From: Alphaproteobacteria bacterium
GTDB taxonomy: Bacteria > Pseudomonadota > Alphaproteobacteria > RF32 > CAG-239
Direction: 5' to 3'
Assembly: GCA_900769705.1 (NCBI GenBank)
Contig: CAAGHP010000013.1
Coordinates: 124,001-188,000, forward strand
Length of the DNA stretch: 64,000 bases
Position 1 is the stretch's first letter. Each line of letters starts with the position of its first letter. Shown piece after piece: positions 18,632 through 26,692 of this stretch. The translations under genes and the position numbers were made by a program. The notes below the pieces were generated by a model, which worked only from the letters and a program-made list of their open reading frames with translations, searched no databases and was not told where the DNA came from.

Positions 18632-21112
18632 ATGTCTGGGACTGAGGCGGAAGCAAGAATAAAGATTAACAAAATGCTTGAAGAAGCTGGCTGGAGGCTT
18701 TGTGATGATGAGAATGGTCGCAAAAATGTTGATTTAGAAACAGCGACCAAAGTGCGCCGCAATGAGACGGAACGCAAGGGTGCTATAGATTATCTCTTAC
18801 TTGACAGCCATAATTATCCTCTTTGTGTTCTAGAAGCCAAGAAGGATAGTATTAACCCTTTATTCGCTAAAGATCAGGCTCGTGCCTATGCCGAAGCACA
18901 AGGAATTCGTTTTGTTATCTTGTCTAACAGCCAAATCCATTACCTATGGGATATTAAAAGCGGAAACCCTCAAATTATAACCTCTATGCCTACTCAAGAG
19001 TCTCTAGAGAATAAAAAGCAATTCAAACCCAATCCCAAGAATTTAACCTCCGTAGAAATAACTAAAGAATATGTTGCTCTCTTAAAGAACCCTAATCTTC
19101 TAAACGAGCCGGAATATCAAAACGAAAATACCAGAACGGACTTTTGTTGGAACAACGGCTATAGCATTTTACGACCTTATCAAATTGATGCCGTTAAAGC
19201 TGTTCAATCTGCAGTTGCTGAGGGTAAATCTAGATTCTTGCTTGAAATGGCTACCGGACTTGGTAAGACATTAACCGCCGGAGCCTTAATCAAATTATTT
19301 CTTTCAACCGGAAACGCTAACAGAGTTTTATTTTTGGTTGATAGATTGGAACTTGAAAATCAAGCTAAGAAAAACTTTGATTCATATTTAAACGCCTACA
19401 CATCCGTCATTTACAAGCAGAGTAAAAATGATTGGAAAAAGGCACAAATTGTTATCACAACTATTCAGAGCTTGTTAGTTGACAACAAATATAAAAAGCT
19501 GTTCTCTCCGACAGACTTTGATTTATTGATTTCAGATGAAGCGCATAGATGTATTGGTGGCAACTCCCGAGCTGTTTTTGAGTATTTTATTGGTTACAAG
19601 CTCGGTTTGACTGCTACGCCGAAGGACTACATAAAGAATGTAAACATTGACAAGCTTAAAACTCAAGATCCAAAATCATTAGAACGCCGCATTTTATTAG
19701 ACACATACAAAACATTTGGTTGCGAGAGCGGAGAGCCGACATTTCGCTATTCATTAATTGATGGTGTAAAAGGCGGATATTTGATAAATCCGCTTATTGT
19801 TGATGCCAGAACCGAAGTTACAACAGACTTATTGTCTGAAAAGGGCTATGCTGTAACATCTATTAACGAATATGGTGATGAGGTTGAAGAATCAATGTAT
19901 CAGCGTGATTTTGAAAAGAAATTCTTTTCGGATCAAACAAATGCTGTTTTTTGTAAGACATTTCTTGAAAATGCTTTGCGTGATCCGATTTCCGGAGAGA
20001 TTGGTAAGAGTTTAGTCTTTGGTGTCAGCCAAAACCATTGTGCTAAATTGGTGCAAATATTAAATGAAATGGCAGATAAAGCTTTCCCCGGAATGTATAA
20101 TTCAGATTTTGCCGCACAAATAACGTCCAATGTTATGGATGCGCAGCAATCAACCATAGATTTTGCCAACGACAAGTTACATGGTCGCAGCCACTTTATG
20201 GATGGCTATGAAACAAGCAAAACCAGAGTTTGTGTGACTGTTGGTATGATGACAACAGGTTATGACTGCTCGGATATTTTAAATATTGCTTTGATGCGAC
20301 CGGTTTTCTCGCCAACAGATTTTGTGCAGATTAAAGGGCGTGGCACCAGAAAACACACTTTCAAATATACTGATGCCAATAAACAAACCGTTACAGCTGA
20401 TAAAACAAAGTTTAAGTTCTTTGATTTCTTTGCCAATTGTCAATATTTTGATGAAGAATTTAACTATGATGAGGAGCTAAAACTTCCAGCAATAAGTTCC
20501 AAAAACGCGGGAGGTGATGGGCCTCAACCACCAATAGGTGAAGTAATTGTAGATGTTCCGGATATCATTAAAACACTTGATGTAAAGGAAGTAGGGCTTC
20601 AGGGAATGCGGATTGATCGTGAATTTTTCCAAAAGACCGAGGAAGCGATTAAATCAGACGAAGATATTAAATACGCTGTTGATAATGAAAACTGGGATAG
20701 AGCTATTGCTATAGTTAAGGAAAAATATGAAAATCAGCCGGATTTGTATATGAATCTTGAAAAAATAAAGAAGTCTCAAAATCTGGATCGCCGCGTAACT
20801 TGGCGCGAAGTCTTGGAAAAAGTGTTCGGATTTATTGACGGCTTTAAGAATAAAGATGATCTACTTGAAGACGAGTGCGATAAGTTTATCTCCATCTACA
20901 AACCGAATCCGGAAGTTGTGCCATATGTAAAGAACTTTATTAAGGCTTATACAGCAGATAGCAGATTTAGAGAAATAATTGATACTAAAACATTCCCGCA
21001 GCTTAATTTTTATGCCGGTTTTTCGGTGCAAGATTATCTAAATCTTAAGGAGTACAAGGATATACTTCCGACATACATCAAGGAAAACATCAATCTAAAC
21101 ACATATATGTAG
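18632..21112 (+). CDS. hsdR: Type I restriction enzyme R subunit
   Basis: HsdR is the translocating and cleaving subunit of a type I restriction-modification complex. The 826-aa protein has an N-terminal PD-(D/E)xK nuclease (AIDYLLL ... LCVLEAKK), a superfamily-2 helicase with Walker A MATGLGKTLTA, DEAH box ISDEAHRC, GLTATP and motif VI QIKGRGTRKH, and a C-terminal helical region. The start MSGTEAEARI at 18632 is preceded by GGAG, better than the in-frame codon at 18572. Ten bases separate it from the fused methylase-specificity gene, so they form one operon. Confidence 0.92.
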   Translation: MSGTEAEARIKINKMLEEAGWRLCDDENGRKNVDLETATKVRRNETERKGAIDYLLLDSHNYPLCVLEAKKDSINPLFAKDQARAYAEAQGIRFVILSNSQIHYLWDIKSGNPQIITSMPTQESLENKKQFKPNPKNLTSVEITKEYVALLKNPNLLNEPEYQNENTRTDFCWNNGYSILRPYQIDAVKAVQSAVAEGKSRFLLEMATGLGKTLTAGALIKLFLSTGNANRVLFLVDRLELENQAKKNFDSYLNAYTSVIYKQSKNDWKKAQIVITTIQSLLVDNKYKKLFSPTDFDLLISDEAHRCIGGNSRAVFEYFIGYKLGLTATPKDYIKNVNIDKLKTQDPKSLERRILLDTYKTFGCESGEPTFRYSLIDGVKGGYLINPLIVDARTEVTTDLLSEKGYAVTSINEYGDEVEESMYQRDFEKKFFSDQTNAVFCKTFLENALRDPISGEIGKSLVFGVSQNHCAKLVQILNEMADKAFPGMYNSDFAAQITSNVMDAQQSTIDFANDKLHGRSHFMDGYETSKTRVCVTVGMMTTGYDCSDILNIALMRPVFSPTDFVQIKGRGTRKHTFKYTDANKQTVTADKTKFKFFDFFANCQYFDEEFNYDEELKLPAISSKNAGGDGPQPPIGEVIVDVPDIIKTLDVKEVGLQGMRIDREFFQKTEEAIKSDEDIKYAVDNENWDRAIAIVKEKYENQPDLYMNLEKIKKSQNLDRRVTWREVLEKVFGFIDGFKNKDDLLEDECDKFISIYKPNPEVVPYVKNFIKAYTADSRFREIIDTKTFPQLNFYAGFSVQDYLNLKEYKDILPTYIKENINLNTYM

Positions 21113-21121
21113 GGGATAAAC

Positions 21122-23623
21122 ATGCTAGATAAAACCACTAAGACCAAAATAGATACAGCCAGAGATATTTTAGTGGGCAAAGTGCCAAATCCGCAAAGCC
21201 AAGTTGAGCTGATTACTATCGCCATGATTTATAAATTTATGGACGATATGGACATGCAGAATATTGAACTCGGCGGTAATCGTGTTTTTTTTACCGATGA
21301 TTTGGAGCAATATGCTTGGCGTAAAGTCCTTTCTCCAAAACTCAACAATTGGGATAGAATTTCTTTATATGCCGAAGCATTGGATAAATTGCAGGTTGCT
21401 AAACAAATTCCTGAACTTTTCCGCAAAATATTCAAAGGTGCTTTTTTGCCGTTTCGTGACGGTGCAACCTTAACCCTGTTTTTGAATGAGATTGATGGCT
21501 TTAGCTATAACAATTCCGAAAACCTCGGTAATGCTTTTGAATACTTGCTTTCTATTATGGGCGCACAAGGCAATGCCGGACAATTCCGCACTCCAAGACA
21601 CATCATTGATTTTATTGTTGAAGTCGTAAATCCAAGCAAAACCGATACGATTTTAGACCCAGCCTGCGGAACTGCCGGATTTTTGATTTCTGCTTACAAA
21701 CATATTATGGAACAAGCCAAAGAAACAAAAAAGCCATTAACACCGGCACAGCACCAACAGTTAATGCAAAATATTGTTGGTTATGATATTTCGCCGGATA
21801 TGGTTAAGCTTGCTTCGGTTAATTTATTTTTACACCAGTTTCCGGAGCCGAAAATCTATGAATATGATACTTTAAGCTCTGAAGAACGTTGGAATGATAA
21901 ATTTGATGTTATCCTTGCCAATCCGCCGTTTATGACACCAAAAGGCGGCATTATGCCTCATAGCAAATTCGGCGTAAAAGCTAACCGAGCCGAAGTTTTG
22001 TTTGTTGATTATATGATGGAACACTTAAACCTTAAAGGCAAAGCCGGATTTGTTGTGCCGGAGGGTATTATTTTCCAATCCGCAACAGCTTATAAAGCCT
22101 TGCGCAAATTGATGGTTGAAGAAAATTATCTTTATGCTGTGGTCAGTCTTCCAAGCGGCGTATTCAACCCATACTCCGGCGTTAAAACCTCCATTTTGTT
22201 CTTTGATAGAGAACTCGCTAAACAAACTCAAGACATTTTGTTTGTAAAGGTTGATAAAGATGGTTACGACTTAGGAGCTCAACGCCGCCCAATCAAAGAT
22301 AATGATTTACCGGAAGCTATTGAACTTTTGAAATTGTGGCAAAAATCTATTACTTCCGGCACAATAGATGAAAAAATAGGCAAATCTAAACGAATAACTA
22401 TTGTTCCGAAAGCAAAAATAGCCGAAGACGATGAATATAACCTTTCAGCTTCTCGCTACCAAGAAGCGCAAGACTTTTCTAATTGCCAATATGATATGGT
22501 AAAACTGGGAGCTGTGGCAGAGATATCAGCAGGCAATTCAGCACCTCAAGATGAAAAATTATTTGAAAATGGAACTTATCCGTTTTGTCGCACTTCGGAC
22601 GTTGGTAAAGTTCATATATCTAGTAACTTTACAGACATATCTGATAAACTTAATGATAGTGGCATTCAAGGATTAACCCTATATAAAAAGGAAACTATCC
22701 TGCTTCCTAAAAGTGGGGCTTCAACATTTTTAAACCACCGTGTCATGTTAGGGGTAGATAGTTATGTATCCTCTCATTTGGCTACAATTTATAGGGATGA
22801 AAATAAAGTATTGGCAAAATTCTTATTTTATATGCTCCTGAGTATAGATGCTAAAACTATAACCCCAAACAGTGCATATCCTTCGTTAAAATTATCGGAA
22901 ATATCAAATATAGAAATTCCATTACCGCCGATGTCGGTTCAAGAAGAGATAGTGAAGGAATTAGATGCTTACCAAGCCATTATAGACGGTGCCCAAAAAG
23001 TCGTAGATAACTGGAAACCAACCTTCAAAATCAACCCTAATTGGAAAAAGGTGAAATTAGGGGATTGTGTGCACTTCATTAGTGGAATAACATTGGCCAT
23101 AAAAGATAACTTAGATGATAATGGAATACCAATCTTATCAATAGCGAATATCTCAGAAGATGGAAGAATTATAGGACACTATGACAGGGTTAATATCGGA
23201 AAAAAATCTGTGAATTATGCTCAAAAAGGAGATTTATTATTTAATTGGAGAAATGGTAGTAGAAACTTAGTTGGAAAGACAGCATATTATGATTTAGATG
23301 AAAAAGCTATATTTGGTTCTTTTTTACTAGGTATAAGAGTAAAACAATCAATTTTAGATGCTAAGTATCTGTGGTATGTACTTAATAAAAACAGAATAGA
23401 AGGAGTGTATGAAAAATATATGAGACAGATGGTTAATGGTCTATTTAATAGAGAAGAACTAAAAATATTGGATATATACCTTCCTTCTCTTGAAGAACAA
23501 AAGGCTATTGTCGCACAAATAGAACAAGAAAAACAATATGTTGAAGCTTGCAAGAAATTGATAGAACTGAACAAACAAAAAATCTCCAACAAAATCAAAT
23601 CCATCTGGAACAGCGAGGAATAA
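21122..23623 (+). CDS. hsdM: Type I restriction-modification methylase fused to specificity subunit (HsdM-HsdS)
   Basis: One 833-aa polypeptide joins two usually separate subunits. Residues 1 to about 455 are an N6-adenine methyltransferase with motif I DPACGTAGF and catalytic NPPF. Residues about 460-650 and 660-833 are two target-recognition domains (YDMVKLGAVAEISAGNSAP ... IEIPLPPMSVQEEIV; WKKVKLGDCVHFISGITLA ... IYLPSLEEQKAIVAQI), each followed by the conserved HsdS coiled coil. The fusion would methylate and give sequence specificity, while the upstream HsdR cuts unmodified DNA. RBS GGGGA precedes the ATG. Confidence 0.92.
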   Translation: MLDKTTKTKIDTARDILVGKVPNPQSQVELITIAMIYKFMDDMDMQNIELGGNRVFFTDDLEQYAWRKVLSPKLNNWDRISLYAEALDKLQVAKQIPELFRKIFKGAFLPFRDGATLTLFLNEIDGFSYNNSENLGNAFEYLLSIMGAQGNAGQFRTPRHIIDFIVEVVNPSKTDTILDPACGTAGFLISAYKHIMEQAKETKKPLTPAQHQQLMQNIVGYDISPDMVKLASVNLFLHQFPEPKIYEYDTLSSEERWNDKFDVILANPPFMTPKGGIMPHSKFGVKANRAEVLFVDYMMEHLNLKGKAGFVVPEGIIFQSATAYKALRKLMVEENYLYAVVSLPSGVFNPYSGVKTSILFFDRELAKQTQDILFVKVDKDGYDLGAQRRPIKDNDLPEAIELLKLWQKSITSGTIDEKIGKSKRITIVPKAKIAEDDEYNLSASRYQEAQDFSNCQYDMVKLGAVAEISAGNSAPQDEKLFENGTYPFCRTSDVGKVHISSNFTDISDKLNDSGIQGLTLYKKETILLPKSGASTFLNHRVMLGVDSYVSSHLATIYRDENKVLAKFLFYMLLSIDAKTITPNSAYPSLKLSEISNIEIPLPPMSVQEEIVKELDAYQAIIDGAQKVVDNWKPTFKINPNWKKVKLGDCVHFISGITLAIKDNLDDNGIPILSIANISEDGRIIGHYDRVNIGKKSVNYAQKGDLLFNWRNGSRNLVGKTAYYDLDEKAIFGSFLLGIRVKQSILDAKYLWYVLNKNRIEGVYEKYMRQMVNGLFNREELKILDIYLPSLEEQKAIVAQIEQEKQYVEACKKLIELNKQKISNKIKSIWNSEE

Positions 23624-23628
23624 AAAGT

Positions 23629-23949
23629 ATGGATATGCTTAAATTAGCAAAACATGGTATAAATCCAACAAATATAACATCTGCTAGCCAATTAGCAGAT
23701 ATTAGTAATGCCATTAATGCTGAGGAAATGAGAGAATTTAAGGAAAAGCAAGTACAAAGACAACTTGATGAACAAAGACATAGAGAAGCTATTGAACTCC
23801 AACAAAAGAGTTTAGAGTTGTCAGAAAAAAGTATGAAATTAGCAGAAGATGCAAACAAAAAATCAAGCACTTCAAATCGGATTGCTATAATATCAACTAT
23901 AATAGCATTTGTTTCAGCAATAATTGCTTTGATTGCCTTATTCAAATAA
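23629..23949 (+). CDS. Small coiled-coil protein with C-terminal membrane anchor
   Basis: The 106-aa protein begins MDMLKLAKHGINPTNITSA, continues through a Glu/Gln/Lys-rich coiled coil (about residues 28-75: EMREFKEKQVQRQLDEQRHR) and ends in one hydrophobic segment (IAIISTIIAFVSAIIALIAL). ATG 23629 follows GAGGAA six bases after the hsdMS stop, so it is the third gene of the restriction operon. Its topology suggests a tail-anchored protein facing the cytoplasm. No family is recognised. Linkage to restriction genes suggests an accessory defence role. Confidence 0.7.
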   Translation: MDMLKLAKHGINPTNITSASQLADISNAINAEEMREFKEKQVQRQLDEQRHREAIELQQKSLELSEKSMKLAEDANKKSSTSNRIAIISTIIAFVSAIIALIALFK

Positions 23950-24005
23950 TCATTAGGTATAAGGATGAAGTAGTATATTTAACAAAATCAGGATAAAGAC
24001 CAATA

Positions 24006-24341
24006 ATGGATAAGTATATTTCAAAAAAGCTATCAAAAAAATTTTGTGAATTATTCAATAGACCGTATTGTTTTCATAAAAATGAAGTATTTTCTTGTGA
24101 AGAAAGAGAAGTTGGTAGATTTGAAAAAGTCAAGGTTATTGTTAATTCAGATGACCATCAGCCTCTTCATTTTTATATTAAAACGATCAATCCTGAAGAA
24201 GAATATAGAGTGTATTTAGATAAAGATTTTAATATCTCGAATATTGAGATTAAATATGGAGAACCTCTTCCTAAAAGGATTGAAAGAACCATAAGATATT
24301 GGTTTAATGAACAAGATAATAAAAAAGATGTAGAGAACTAA
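24006..24341 (+). CDS. Hypothetical small protein, DUF4160-like
   Basis: A 111-aa soluble protein. The segment VNSDDHQPLHFYIKTINPEE followed by RVYLDKDFNIS vaguely resembles DUF4160 proteins (small, often next to toxin-like genes), with the His-rich strand and a basic C-terminal helix (LPKRIERTIRYWF). The match is by eye and weak. It is 20 bases upstream of the HEPN-like gene and reads in the same direction, so the two are probably co-expressed. Confidence 0.6.
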   Translation: MDKYISKKLSKKFCELFNRPYCFHKNEVFSCEEREVGRFEKVKVIVNSDDHQPLHFYIKTINPEEEYRVYLDKDFNISNIEIKYGEPLPKRIERTIRYWFNEQDNKKDVEN

Positions 24342-24361
24342 AAAGAACTGGAATTATATAA

Positions 24362-25315
24362 ATGAATTTTCCTAAATATGATTGCGATAACGAAGAAATT
24401 TTAGAACTGCTGTCCCATCTTCCTATAACAACAGTAGATGACTATCAATGGATGCAAAAGTATATTGATGATTTACAGTTACATTATGAAAAAGGGGAGT
24501 ATGAGTTAGCAGTAATTTCCGTACATATGATTTATATGTTTATAGTATATTGCTACATACTTAAAAAAAGAGAATTTGATCTTAAAAAGATTGTACCAGA
24601 TTTTCAATGCGATAAAGAACACTGTCCAAAGGTTAAAACTGATATTAATCCGTATATTTATGCTTATAAGGGGGATAAAAAATGTTTTAATTATTTAAAA
24701 ATAACAGAAAATAATAATCAACATATAAGTATTGTAAACACAAGAGATAGAGTAGCTCATTGCTCAGGAAATATTTTAGAGGAAGTTGATTTTTTAGAAT
24801 ATTTGAAAAAATGCATAGATAATATTGTAAATATTAAAAATGTAGTATGGAAAGATTTCAGAAGAAGCGATAATTTTAATCAAGCAATACAAAACATGAC
24901 TGATTGGAATGATATAGTTCCTGTATATCTTATATCTCAGATTGAATTCCGAGATTTATTTGAAGAACGATGTAATAATAAAATACAAGAAAAATTATCA
25001 GATATTTCTTTTTGGCAGGATATGATTGATAATACTACTCCAGCTAATTACGGAGTTAATGATTCAGATATAGGTGTATATAATATTACATTAGATTATG
25101 AAAATATGGATTCTGAATATGTAGAAGGGACATTTGAAGCTGATGTATCTATGGATATTACTTTTCAAATGGGAGCTTCTAATCCAGAAGATGGCTATGA
25201 AGAACACTACAGCAAACAACACCATATAACAGGTTCATTTGATTATGATATTACTTCAGACGAATTTAATATCAAAATGGATGAATTCCCTTCCATTGAT
25301 TTTTATGCAGAGTAA
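24362..25315 (+). CDS. HEPN-like domain protein, putative RNase effector
   Basis: The 317-aa protein has an N-terminal helical bundle (about residues 20-150) containing RDRVAH (NTRDRVAHCSGN), which fits the Rx4-6H motif of HEPN ribonucleases. The C-terminal half is beta-rich and acidic (DYENMDSEYVEGTFEADVSM ... HHITGSFDYDITSDEFNIKM) and may be a sensor or partner-binding domain. HEPN proteins are common toxins in anti-phage systems. Here it follows a small DUF4160-like gene and a tail-anchored coiled-coil gene, all after hsdRMS. The motif alone does not prove activity. Confidence 0.6.
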   Translation: MNFPKYDCDNEEILELLSHLPITTVDDYQWMQKYIDDLQLHYEKGEYELAVISVHMIYMFIVYCYILKKREFDLKKIVPDFQCDKEHCPKVKTDINPYIYAYKGDKKCFNYLKITENNNQHISIVNTRDRVAHCSGNILEEVDFLEYLKKCIDNIVNIKNVVWKDFRRSDNFNQAIQNMTDWNDIVPVYLISQIEFRDLFEERCNNKIQEKLSDISFWQDMIDNTTPANYGVNDSDIGVYNITLDYENMDSEYVEGTFEADVSMDITFQMGASNPEDGYEEHYSKQHHITGSFDYDITSDEFNIKMDEFPSIDFYAE

Positions 25316-25402
25316 TTTCTACATTTTCCATCTTAACCATCATTCTTTGCAAAATTTTTGCAAAGAATTGAAGTTAATAGCTTAAAGTTGCAAATTAAAC
25401 AT

Positions 25403-26050
25403 TCACATCACCCTGCTATAATCCTCAGGTATCTGAAACTTTACCAATATTTCATCAATCTTGGCTTGGACATCGTTGGCGGCAGCATTATTAACGATTA
25501 CAGGTGTTTCCAAAGGTTTTTCAATAGTTGGCGGTACTTCCGGCATAGTTGGTTGGTCATCATCCTCTTCTTTAATCATTGCTTGAACTTCTTTTAATGA
25601 AATACCTCTTTTCTCAAGCCTCTTAATGATTTTTTGCAGAGCCTTATCCAAATCATCTCTTTCCAAGGTTATATCAGCAATTTGTTGCTTTAATGCGGAA
25701 AGATCCTGCTTATATTGCTTTTCCATTCTTTCAAAGTTCTTAATATCTTGTTTAAGCAAACTCTTTTCTTGATTGCTCATATCAACACCATCAAGCGGAA
25801 CATAATACTTGCCAGATAAAGCAAGCTCTCTGCGACCATTTTTGCCTTCCATCTTCAAAATATAGCCTTCTCGGATAAGTTTGTTTATCAATACTTTTGT
25901 GGAAGAGGTTTTGCAGCCGATTTGTTGGGCAATACTTTCGTTATTCATAAAAAATGTATGATGATTGTTGGTCTTATACTTGATAAAGGTTAAAAGATAG
26001 CGTTCAACTATTGATAAATGTGCAGTTTCAATATTTTTAAGATTAGTCAT
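25403..26050 (-). CDS. Winged-helix DNA-binding protein with coiled coil
   Basis: The 215-aa protein starts MTNLKNIETAHLSIVERYLL at ATG 26050, which has GGAG upstream; the 26083 codon lies before that site. Residues about 10-80 form a winged helix (ESIAQQIGCKTSSTKVLINK as the recognition region, then REGYILKMEGKNGRRELALS as the wing), similar to helix-turn-helix modules of replication initiators and plasmid regulators. A coiled coil (about 100-160) and a Pro/Glu-rich tail follow. The region immediately upstream holds several GGAAAT/ATTTCC palindromes that are good operator candidates, so it probably controls its own transcription. Confidence 0.72.
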   Translation of the reverse strand: MTNLKNIETAHLSIVERYLLTFIKYKTNNHHTFFMNNESIAQQIGCKTSSTKVLINKLIREGYILKMEGKNGRRELALSGKYYVPLDGVDMSNQEKSLLKQDIKNFERMEKQYKQDLSALKQQIADITLERDDLDKALQKIIKRLEKRGISLKEVQAMIKEEDDDQPTMPEVPPTIEKPLETPVIVNNAAANDVQAKIDEILVKFQIPEDYSRVM

Positions 26051-26081
26051 AATATACTCCTTCAGTTGTTTTCTTAATCTC

Positions 26082-26182
26082 AAAAATATTTATCGGAGCA
26101 TTTTCCGAAATATTCATTTCCGCAAAAATGATAGCGAAATAAATATTTCCACCTTATTTGCCAACGGAAATGAATATTTCCG
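26082..26182. promoter_or_regulatory. Operator cluster: repeated CGGAAATnAATATTTCCG palindromes
   Basis: Three clear copies of one palindromic word lie upstream of the winged-helix gene: CCGAAATATTCATTTCCG (26105-26122), GCGAAATAAATATTTCC (26134-26150) and CGGAAATGAATATTTCCG (26165-26182). The partial AAAAATATTTATCGG at 26082-26096 is a fourth. Spacing is about 30 bases, three helical turns, between centres. The first and third are reverse complements of each other. This is the pattern of an autoregulated operator or a set of iterons. Confidence 0.7.
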
Positions 26183-26692
26183 CCTTCAATTAGCAAAACC
26201 CTTATCCGGAAAGGGGTTTGAGCCGATTTTTAAGCCCTATAATATAATTATAATAGAAAGAAAATACTATTATAATAGACCTTTTTTACTTCGTATATAA
26301 TAGAAACAAATTAAAATGGAGAATAGAAAGAAGAACAAATGAAATAGCAGTATTACTGGGAAATACTGCTCTCGTGAGATTTATTAGAAACATAGTCTGA
26401 AGGAGGACTACACAAATATTTATCAGGTGAAATTACTCAAATCAAAATTAGTAAAATTAGACTGATAAATATTTTTGTGAGGGAAACATAATAAGGAGAT
26501 GCCCATGGAATAAAAAGAATATCATCAAAGCATACAATATAACCTACAAAACATTTATAACCGCTACGAAACCGTGGCGGTTTTTATTGTTATGATTCAA
26601 AAAATTTACCTTGAATTTGTGGATGTTATGTTATTTAATTAAAGAAAAATTTTATTGATGCTCATTTATAGAATAAAGAAAGGATTGTAGTA
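26183..26692 (+). other. Long AT-rich intergenic region with several hairpins
   Basis: No gene longer than a few codons is visible here. Hairpins include GCAGTATT/AAATACTGC (about 26346-26368), TAGTC/GGACTA (about 26391-26408) and a 13-bp stem AAATATTTATCAG/CTGATAAATATTT enclosing about 35 bases (about 26417-26475). Several TATAAT-like boxes lie in 26238-26305. An AAGGAG with the mini-frame ATG-CCC-ATG-GAA-TAA follows at 26492-26514. The order of hairpins suggests a structured transcript, ending at the terminator at 26560. Confidence 0.45.
26560..26585 (+). terminator. Intrinsic terminator upstream of the GmrSD gene
   Basis: ACCGCTAC pairs with GTGGCGGT (one G-T pair) and is followed by a T-run. 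An almost identical terminator (28559-28583) closes the GmrSD gene, so the gene is bracketed by twin terminators. Confidence 0.75.

Noticed and set aside
26340..26480. Group I intron or hammerhead-like ribozyme
   Set aside because: ATAGTC and GACTA elements occur in the wrong order for a group I core, and no CTGATGA/GAAA hammerhead core is present.
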